NCBI GenBank assembly: GCA_015680905.1
Contig: CM027378.1
Coordinates: 39,467,001 to 39,531,000, forward strand
Direction: 5' to 3'
Length of the DNA stretch: 64,000 nucleotides
Source: Coptis chinensis
Lineage: Eukaryota; Streptophyta; Magnoliopsida; Ranunculales; Ranunculaceae
The position numbers and the translations under genes were made by a program. This document shows, one piece after another, positions 55,900 through 64,000 of this stretch. The notes under the pieces were generated by a model. The model worked only from the letters and a program-made list of their open reading frames with translations, did not search any database and had not been told where the DNA came from. Each line of letters starts with the position of its first letter. Position 1 is the first letter of the stretch.

Positions 55900-57436
55900 A
55901 CCGAAATAGAAACTGAAGAGCCTACCACTGTAGAGGTACCAGTTACAACACAACCTAAGAAACAGAAAGCCACGGTTAAACATCCAGCTGATACCATAGC
56001 TAAATATAGACAGAAACCACCGTTTCCACAAAAATTAGCCATGTTAACTAGGGATACAAATTACGAGGAGATTAGGGACGTTTTCAAGAATCTAACTATA
56101 AACCTTCCCTTCCTCGAAGCTATTAAAAAGCTACCACATCATGCTAAGTTTCTTAAGGAATTGTGTACTACTAGGCGCAAGACAAATATACCAAAAGACG
56201 CTTTTTAATGTAACAATTCCCAACCTTATCGAACATAATGGAATTGTTAAGTACAAGGACCCCGGTCGCCCCATCAGATAATGCACCTTAGGAGATTCCT
56301 ATACGATGACCGCGTTATTAGACCTGGGGGCTAGTGTTAACTTACTCCCATTTTATTTGTATAGACAAATAGGTCTAGACAAGATGCAACCCACTAAAAT
56401 GACGTTGCAATTAGCTGATCGGTCTATTAAGTATCCTAAGGGTGTAGTCGAAAATGTGCTGGTAAAAGTTCAGGATTTCTACTATCCGGCTGATTTTGTA
56501 GTCCTCGATACAGAAGTCGCTAACGACTCTGTCCCGATTATTTTAGGGCGTCCGTTCTTGGCAACTGCCAATGCGCTCATTAACTGCCGTGATGGTTCAA
56601 TGTCCATGTCTTTTGGCCATCTTGCTGTTGAAGTCAATGTTTTTAAAACAAGGACACAGTTACCCGAATCGTCTATGGATGGAGAGGTTAGCATGATCGA
56701 AAGCGTTGTTCGAGATTATTTCAACAACACGTTCCCTGATAGTCATATGCCCAAAATTCTTTCCTTTGGAAAGTCAGATTCCAACATTTTCATTCCTACA
56801 CTAGTCGATACACATATTATTGATGAGGATGGGATAGATGATTTTCTTAAAGATGTAGAGGACTACCATAGTAATGTGGATATGACCAATCTAGATGAGG
56901 AAGTCGATGAGTTTCTTCGAGTAGGTGACAATTCACCCTATCAAGAACTAACTTGCACAACATCCACCTCGATTCCCCTCCTTCCACCCTTTCAAAGGAA
57001 TCTCGAGTTTGCACTCGATCCTTTTGTTTCTCCTGTGCTTCATAATTTTTTAAATCCTCCTAGCAAACAGATACTTCAGAAGGACAAACTATTTGACACC
57101 TTAATTTTCAGAATTGAGACAGTCCCTACACACACAATGAATGAGTTCGGTGCTAAAACCACATCCTCATTGTGTACAAGCTGTCTTTCTACAACTTATC
57201 CATATCCACCATATTCTCCACAACCATTCACTTTTCCACACTCATTTACTAGAACACCCACTCATCCAAAAATGAAAAATAAGGTGCATGATAGGTTACA
57301 CAATAGGGTAATCCGACTTCGCTTTCATTTCACTAGGTCAGTCGTGCGTCAGAGGGAAAACTTGGCTTTGATTGTGTTTGGATATGTTTTCTGTGATATT
57401 TATTTATGGAATGATCCACAACTATTTCGTTGTTGA
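55900..57436 (+). pseudogene. Protease and accessory domain of element H
   Basis: The stretch 56306-57436 is open for 376 codons. It begins at the protease active site (DLGASVNLLPFYLYRQIG), continues through KMTLQLADRSIKY and IILGRPFLATANALIN, then an acidic linker (FLKDVEDYHSN), NLDEEVDEFLRVGDN, the block FQRNLEFALDPFVS..HNFLNPPSKQIL, a basic segment and the hydrophobic tail IVFGYVFCDIYLWND. It shows protease and accessory domain as one continuous reading with no polymerase between or after. Upstream sequence to about 55900 is also protease-linked but degraded. Confidence 0.75.
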
Positions 57437-58558
57437 TATATGATCAACTTCATGTTCATACATATGTTTTAGATAAAGTCTCGAAAGTATCGACTATAAA
57501 CGACTCAATTTCTGTGTTTGGTGCATTTCCTTTCACTTTAATATATTGGTGAGTGCACCATTAAGGTAACCGGCCCTCCCTATGGAGTGTGTGTGTGGCT
57601 GTAAGTACCGGATCCTAAGTCCACGGTTCACATAGTTTACGTTTTCCACTCTTGCATGTTTTTTCGATTTTTTGAGTCATGTTTCTCTATGGTGTGAATT
57701 ATGTCTTTATTGCTTATCGTTTTTCCTTCTAAAAATAAAAATAAAAAATAAAAAATAAAAATAAACATAGTAATCTAGGAAGTCTCGGGAATCTGACTTT
57801 AAAAGACCCACTGCTAAAAACAAATTTTCTAAGCTTCGTTGTAAAAAATTTGTTTGTGGGTGGGGTGTTCGTGTTTCCGTAATAAATATTTTATGTCCCA
57901 TTACAGTTGCTTAGGCCGTTTTATTGTATTACGACTCGGATTGACATAATCTATTAATTTAGAGTTCATTCGTTCGCATAACTTACGTCATGCACGCACT
58001 TCGAGGCGTTTTCCACTATCTTGTATGTCATCCAAAGTCGGAATAGAGTGTTTTATGGATCATTGGATAGGAAATTCTCTCCTGATCATTTCCATATCTC
58101 ATTCGCAAAAATCGGACCGGTAACGAAGCGGCAATTTTGAATTGAAATTCGCGAAAATATCGAAAAAATCAAAAATTTCGATTTTGGGCTTGGGCCCAAC
58201 CAGCCTAACCAGCGCCACACGACCGGTAGCTTCAGCATACCTCTTTTACCTTCTTCAGCAGCAGTTCATCGCTTTTTTTTCATCTTCCACCGCCATTAAC
58301 AAAGCTCCAAACCTAGAAAAATAAAAATTAAAAAGAAAATACCATAAACCCACGCCAAAAATCAAATCCTAACCCCAAATCTTTCTAAAACCAAACCACC
58401 ACAACCCCCACCGATTTAAATAACTAAAACCACCAAAAATTCAAAAATTTGTGTCTTGCGCCGCCACCACTCCACCACCACCACTGTTCTTTCAGTCGGT
58501 CAAGTCAAACCACCACCACCACATCATATTTAAACCCTCACTCCATTTCAAACACTAG
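57437..58558 (+). other. ORF2 leader of element H
   Basis: Noncoding. Donor-like sites near 57550 and 57600, GGAATCTGACTTTAAAAGACC near 57788, stem ACAAATTTT (57820-57828) with AAAATTTGT (57845-57853), a G-rich run, and a GC-rich block near 58190-58230. Confidence 0.6.
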
Positions 58559-59723
58559 ATGGCTCAACAACGCCGAATTATACCGGAGCAAGTTTTCACT
58601 GCCGACCATTTCGCTCCGTTTTACGGTGACGAAATGGCTAGTAGAGACTGGAATAGTCTTCGGTACTTTCGACGAAGCCTTCTACCACGAAGACTTGGTC
58701 CGACGGTTCTACAACACCGGGGAGTTGGAGGGGAGTAGGATTTTGTGATGGTAAGGAAGAAGAGAAGCGGAGTTGACTACGGATCGTTATTGAGATTCTA
58801 GGCATTCCGCCTAGAATCCATCCGAGGCCACTTTACAGGAGCCCCAGTTTGACGGGGTAGAGCCATTGATGGGCGTTACTGTCATCAATGGGAGCTACAA
58901 TACAAACTCCCATTGTGTTCGCCAGGCATCACTCAGGACCAACCAGCTGGCTACAGCCCAGTGGATTGGTCGGAATGTCCTAGGGAAGGACAAGGTCAGT
59001 GACATCGGTCTGACCTGCCTCCACGTCTTATGGGTACTCCAGGAGCGAATCACGATTTCGTATCCCGAGTTTTTGTTGAGCATGATAGGGGGTCGGAAGG
59101 TCTTTGGCACCTCTTCCTGTGTTAATCACCAAGATCATACTGAAGATGAAAGCAGCTCCGGTGTCTGAGAGGATTTACATTACCCTGCACCGTAACACGC
59201 GTATCTATAGGGAGTGTGTCCAACAAGTTTGGAGGAGGGCTGAGGATAGAGAAGAAGAAGAAGAGGATGGAGGAGCTGAGAATGAAGAGGAGGAGGATGA
59301 GGATGCCTCCGAGGATGAGGAGGACGTGACCTGCTTTGATGCAGATGCCTTCCAGAGGTGTTGGTCTGATGCAGAACGCATGGCTATGCTTCATAGGGGC
59401 ATGCGTTCACTAAACACTATCTGCACAGACCTCCGGACTCGACAGGCGACTATTCATCACAACTTCGAGATCCGCACCCAGAGAGAGGATGAGAGATGGG
59501 AGCAGGCGAGGGCTGAGATGGAAGCAAGCGCCCGGTTTAGAGTGGATATGCTTGCACGCTTCCCACCTCATACGACTGCGCTCGAGGACACAGCCTACGA
59601 GGCATGAGCGTCGTCGACGACGACGACGCTCGGCTTGCTGGACCTTCTGGAGCCCAGGAGCCACCACTAGAGAGTGTGCCCTCCACCACCAGTGGCGAGC
59701 TGTTTAGAGAGTCTGAGGATTGA
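58559..59723 (+). pseudogene. ORF2 of element H (fossil, unknown function)
   Basis: Starts MAQQRRIIPEQVFTADHF. Shows the same blocks as ORF2 of G: DKVSDIGLTCLHVLWVLQE near 58990, PLPVLITKI near 59115, an acidic region (EEEEEDGGAENEEEEDED, 59245-59315), DLRTRQATIHHNFEI near 59430 and the coiled-coil-like REDERWEQ. Interrupted in several places. The acidic region differs in length from G and A, as expected for a flexible segment. Confidence 0.65.
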
Positions 59724-60595
59724 TAGTGGTTGTTGTTTTATTTACTTTTGTTGTTTTTATTGTAATATAACTTTTATTTCCGTAATTTGAATTTTGTAGT
59801 GGTACTCCGAATGAAATTTTAATATAAGGGCCTATTTTCATTATGCATGGTTGTTTCATATTGACCCCACCTTCCCAACTTGTTTGGGGGTGGTTTTATC
59901 AATTCAAGCATTATTTTTGTATAACCCCTCAGATTAGAGTTAATTCATGGAGTCAAGGTAAAAATATGGTTGTTTAGGCAGAAATATGATCAAGTATCAT
60001 TGTAGGATGAAATCTAGATTAAATAGGTACATTCTATCATAAAATCAACCTAAAAGATACTGGGTTTGAATTAGAATCCAGGTTATGAGTTGTTTCCGTT
60101 TTCGAAGTTTGGAAATTTTAGATTTTAGGAACCGCCGAATTAGTTTTGGCAACTTTCCGATCCTTTTTAGCAACTTTAAACCTATATAAACTTGATACAA
60201 ACTATTCTCACAACTCACACTACACCTAAACTCCATCACTCACCCTTCACACCCGCGATTCCCACGTTTCGACTTCATTTTGCAAATCTGCAACTTCGGG
60301 AGCCGCCCCCTGAGAGTAGCGCGCTCGCATACACTTCCGACAGAAAAATTTTACTCGAGGCCACCGCGCCATAGAAAGCGACTTCGGCTAAAACACTGGA
60401 ATTCCAAAATACTAAGAAGCGGCCAAGTCAGTCAAGCCGACCACCCTAGTTAATGGAATTCCAAAATACAAAGAGCGACTTCAGCGCCCTAGTAGTTAGC
60501 TTGGGCTTCACTGACTTCCGTGGACCAGAAATTTTCCAGTTTTTCGCTACAGAGTATCCGGATCTTTCGCAGCTATTCCAAAGCGTAATTTTGAG
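59724..60595 (+). other. ORF3 leader of element H
   Basis: Noncoding. CCCCACC..GGTGG pair with a G run near 59871-59893. GC-rich patches at 60300-60385, AAACACTGGA at 60391-60400 with AATTCC next to it, and a second GGAATTCCAAAATAC copy near 60453. Confidence 0.6.
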
Positions 60596-61523
60596 ATGAC
60601 ATCTCCAACATTGATACCGAACAGTCTTTTCAAGATTTGTTCCAAAGCACTACTTACGGTGCTTGGTTTCATGAGGTGATCACATACGTTGGTGGGAACC
60701 TCTTATGGTAAGACCGGCTGAACTTTATTCTCCAAAGACTTGCATCTTATTTTTATAATAACTGCATTTTCTTTGAGAGACCGGATGGAGAACAAGTGTT
60801 CTCCATCAACATTGACGAAGAACCAATGGAAATTACCGTGTTCTTGCTAGCATTTGTTCTTGGACTTGCTATGCCCGGCGAGATACAAGACCCATGATGC
60901 TATGGGTGGGTCGATAATATGCATGTCTACACTTATGAAGTTTTGCACGAGGCTTATGGGGCAGGCATTTTCCAGATTGAGGACCAAGGGGACTATAACG
61001 CGTTGCCCTTGGTAGCCCGGTCCATGAACATAGGAACTGTTATGTTTTGGATTATGCTAAACATTTTAGGGAATGGCGTTTTCTTCGTGAATGACGCCAC
61101 TTGCAGCGCTTTTCCTTGCTTTAGCCACGGACGCCCGGTTCTATGACCTTCCTTAACTTTGATGTCTAGTTTAGCACGAGCCCATACCATGAGGCATAAG
61201 TACCTTCTTATGCCCTGTTCTAATTTCATGATTATGCTATGTTTCTTTCCTGCTTTTTTTGTACACGTTTCACGGATTGGATTAGGGTAGACATGGTGCG
61301 ACCCACCAATAGTATTATTCGATCTTTTCCGCAATGACTTGGCAAGGGTGGCGGATACAACCTCACCAAAGTTGCACCCTACACCCCATCGGACCAAGTG
61401 GCACTTAATAGGTTAGCAACCATAGATGATAAATGGTGAAGCCCGGCAAATTATCATAGCATGGCAGGGCGCTAAAGGAGCCTCACTTCTTTATAGAAGT
61501 AGAGGATGACGAATATGATTTAA
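60596..61523 (+). pseudogene. ORF3 of element H (fossil, unknown function)
   Basis: Starts MTSPT. Blocks FQDLFQS with YGAWFHE, RPDGEQVFSI, AFVLGLAMPGEIQDP, MFWIMLNILGNGVFFVND near 61045-61095, LMSSLARAH and an acidic C terminus. Several breaks. Same unknown family as in A and G. Confidence 0.6.
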
Positions 61524-61538
61524 TAACACGGAGTGGAG

Positions 61539-61672
61539 GTAAGTTTTAGTTTCGTTAGTGTCTGCTTATGTCCCAAGCAATTTAATTCTGTTAACCCCAT
61601 AATGGGTAGAACTCGTATAGAGTTGAGTCAGTTTTATTTCCTATGTTAGTACGTTCTAACCTTCTTTTACAG
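61539..61672 (+). other. Candidate intron after ORF3 of element H
   Basis: Donor GAG then GTAAGT at 61539; acceptor CTTTTACAG ending 61672; 134 bases. Matches the introns of A and G in position and inner sequence. Confidence 0.5.
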
Positions 61673-63334
61673 ATGTTCCTGAATTTCACGCGCTTCAATG
61701 GTATTTTTCCTACCCATTTTATTTAAATGCTTTGAGGACAAAGCATGCTTCTTGTTTGGGGGGGGGGGGGGGCATAGAAACACGTGTAATTAAGACATCT
61801 GCTAGGATATAAATATGTATAATATGCATTTGTTTTCTAGTTAAAATTTCAAAAATTTAAAAATATAAATAAATAAGTTATGCTATACACTTAGGAATAA
61901 TGGTATTGTTTCTTTCTCTATGCTCTTAACAATCTAGAAGTCTCACATAGCTTTTGCATCAGAATAATTGTTAGAAACTTAGGTTAATATGTAGGTAATA
62001 ATCTTTGCATCTATCTATAAATATATATTACATGAGTATCTATGATTGTTTGGTAGTAAGTTTCTGAAATCTAGGCTAGAGTACTTATTCTACAAATCCT
62101 GTGAGAATATAGCCTAAAGCCTTATATGAGTGAAAGAATTGAGAAATGACACAAGGGAGAAGTAAAATCCGGATAGAGAAATCACACGTCCACTTGCTTG
62201 ATCACTAAACCATATCCTAAGCGAGAATTTAGGCCCTTTTGGATCGATATAGCCATAAATTCAAACCTATGAATTATTATTTTCCGCTAGTAAGCCTAAT
62301 CGAGCCTTTCATTAGCCCTTCCATAAACCACAATTCCTTTTACCCTGTTACAAAAACAAAAACAAAATAAAAAATATATATATATATAATAAATCAACCT
62401 ACCCAATTTAGAATAAGTCCGAGAATAGAATGAATGAAGAAAGAAGAAGAGAAAACCTGTGTAAACAAAAAATTAGTTAGTCTTGAGAAAATAAAGAAAA
62501 TAAGTTTCCATCCAAGGAAAAGAAAAAAAAAAATAGAAATAAAATAAAACTCCAAAAATAGAATAAAAGGGAGTCAAAAGCCAAAGGAAAGAAAAAAAAA
62601 AAAAATATGGCTAAGGATGGAAACAAAGTGTAGAAGCAAAAAGTAAATAACAAGGTTTTTCTAGTTACATAATATGAAGACTCTATTATCTCAGACTTGT
62701 CCTTTAGAATATCGATTTCCTTCCTTCTTAAACCATCTCCTAATCCCCGTAACACCTAATAAAGACCTCTAGCTCAATTAGGAATAGGTTAGTGTGATAG
62801 TAAGTGGCAGATGTGTTTGATCGACTCGCCTCCTGTGTGTCATTGAGATTGTAAGGTAAAGTGTGCCCACCGTATTAATCGGAGTAGCGAAACTTGAGTG
62901 GAAAAATCAGAGTGTTGTTTCTTGACTATTATTGTGAGAACCTACTTAAGGGACGCTTATTCCGAAGTTCTCGAAAACAAACCCGCTAAACATTTTATAG
63001 TACTACTCATTGTGTATATGTTTATTGTAGATGATAGATTATTATGCATATATTAGCTTAGTTTTTTGACTTGGTTATTCTTGTTCATAGCTAGTGAGAC
63101 GATAGATAATTTGGAGCATGAATAAGGAAACAATAGTTTTATTTTCTTAGTCGTTGAAGTATAGATGAAGTTTGTGAGTACCTTCACTAGAAAACTCTCA
63201 CGAGGCTATAACTCGTCCACTAGGGAATTCCTAGTGGTTTAAGGCCTTGTTGCATATGGTCAATGCAAATCGCACTCAAATAAAATGAGATTAGGTAGAA
63301 CTCCATTTTTGGTCACTTATTCTAATTTCTCATC
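61673..63334 (+). other. 3' noncoding region of element H
   Basis: No credible ORF. Hairpin ATGCTTTG (61727-61734), AGGA, CAAAGCAT (61739-61746), then a run of 15 G (61758-61772) where other copies have about five. A-rich tracts near 62350-62600. tRNA-Asp-like sequence at 63150-63164. Confidence 0.6.
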
Positions 63335-63374
63335 TTTGCTTGAGGACAAGCAAAATGTTTGTTTTGGGGTGGTT
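63335..63374 (+). promoter_or_regulatory. Hairpin and polypurine tract of element H
   Basis: TTTGCTTG (63335-63342), AGGA, CAAGCAAA (63347-63354), then TTTTGGGGTGG before the LTR. Confidence 0.75.
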
Positions 63375-64000
63375 TGATAAGAGCCCAAAACTGTAGTTTT
63401 AACCCCTTAATAACCATACTTGTTAGACCAATTATGTGAATAATAAGTAAGAGTTAATCTTGATTAAGTGTTTTTATGCATTTAGGGCTTCAAAGTCCAT
63501 TATGTGCAGAAATGTGCCACTTTAGCGAGATAAAGGAGCAAAAGTCAGCAGAACTTCCGAATGCCATATCTTTGGACTCATACCTCGGATTGAGGCCTAC
63601 CTTATGTCAAAACGACCGGCTCGGAAAGAGCTTTGCAATGGTCCAAGCCTTGACCCAATCAGAGGAGCAGAAGTGGACGAAAAGTCTGTGGAAGCCAACT
63701 GCAGCTGAAGAGGCCTTTTTGGACTGAAAGAATTGGGTTTTGGGCCTGATTCTCTGGCCCAAAACATGGCTCCAAGCCCATGCACGATTTTTGGATCTGG
63801 ATGTATAAAAACAAAAGCTTGACTCAGTGTTAATGGCAGTCAGAGCAGTTAGGTTAGGTAGATAGCTTAGAATAGAAAGTAGCCATTAAAATAGCTTCTA
63901 GATCTAGATTTAATTGTTTTATTTAATTAGTTTCAAATCCTGTATTAGATTAAACCTTTGAATCTTGCTCTTCAATTTGATTAGATCAATAAAGTAGTAT
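63375..64000 (+). repeat. 3' LTR of element H, first 626 bases
   Basis: Starts TGATAAGAGCC and shares the H-specific deletion with the 5' LTR. It carries the TATA region near 63804 and is cut by the window end. Confidence 0.9.

Larger units (their letters stand above)
52288..64000 (+). mobile_element. Element H: non-autonomous Athila-related element, window-cut
   Basis: Same plan as G: 5' LTR, primer site, leader, gag, protease with accessory domain, ORF2, ORF3, candidate intron, noncoding tail, polypurine tract and the first 626 bases of the 3' LTR. No reverse transcriptase, RNase H or integrase. It sits in a hAT gene; the left flank is GACTA. Both LTRs share a deletion of about 110 bases relative to G, so H is a distinct subfamily. 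By eye the LTRs differ at roughly 3% over the first ~430 bases, making H somewhat older than G. Several breaks. Confidence 0.85.

Noticed and set aside
1-64000. CRISPR array, prophage or bacterial operon
   Set aside because: No regularly spaced repeats of the needed type; all coding signals are eukaryotic plant elements.

Overview
The window is repeat-rich, AT-rich DNA of a flowering plant, probably a eudicot; the species cannot be named from the sequence. The evidence is the stack of plant-typical elements: Athila-lineage Ty3/gypsy LTR elements whose primer site matches the 3' end of plant tRNA-Asp, a plant L1-type LINE with an RNase H domain, a SLEEPER-like hAT transposase fragment and a Mutator-type MITE. 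I see no intact host gene, rRNA gene, tRNA gene or CRISPR array.

Layout. 1-8358: 3' part of Athila-type element A (integrase relic, two extra downstream ORFs called ORF2 and ORF3 here, 3' LTR). 8359-22969, minus strand: element C, older, split by element B (9446-16696, plus strand, 5-bp target duplication with one mismatch) and by a copia-like solo LTR (18190-19466, ACAAC duplication). 22970-23645: a divergent ORF2-like relic. About 23650-29153, minus strand: element D, a B-like element split by solo LTR E (25178-26855, ACTAC duplication). 29154-32675: old sequence with a DUF4283 LINE-ORF1 relic, a worn LTR-like tract and a 629-bp MITE. 32676-38403, minus strand: a long LINE with broken ORF1 and ORF2. 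38404-51141: element G with both LTRs. 51142-52287: a short flank and a hAT transposase fragment. 52288-64000: element H, inserted in the hAT gene and cut by the window end.

The Athila-type copies form one related group with an unusual plan. A carries integrase. G and H keep gag, zinc knuckle and aspartic protease but show no reverse transcriptase, RNase H or integrase; in their place is a short conserved domain, followed by ORF2, ORF3 and about 1.5-1.9 kb of conserved noncoding DNA. B is more reduced: zinc knuckles and one open 386-codon frame. G, H and B therefore look like dependents that would need enzymes supplied in trans.

The most interesting signals are noncoding and recur among copies: a GC-rich leader module placed before gag, before ORF2 and before ORF3; hairpins with an AGGA loop placed just before polypurine-like G runs, with different but still paired stems at different sites; a second A/T stem directly before another G run, with a compensating change in B; a two-tier hairpin in the LTR; a canonical intron after ORF3; and a 15-base match to the 5' end of tRNA-Asp near the 3' LTR of a family that also primes from tRNA-Asp. 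Together they suggest a multi-ORF element in which each ORF has its own RNA-level control unit. All LTR elements are treated as fossils; individual disabling changes are not listed for them.
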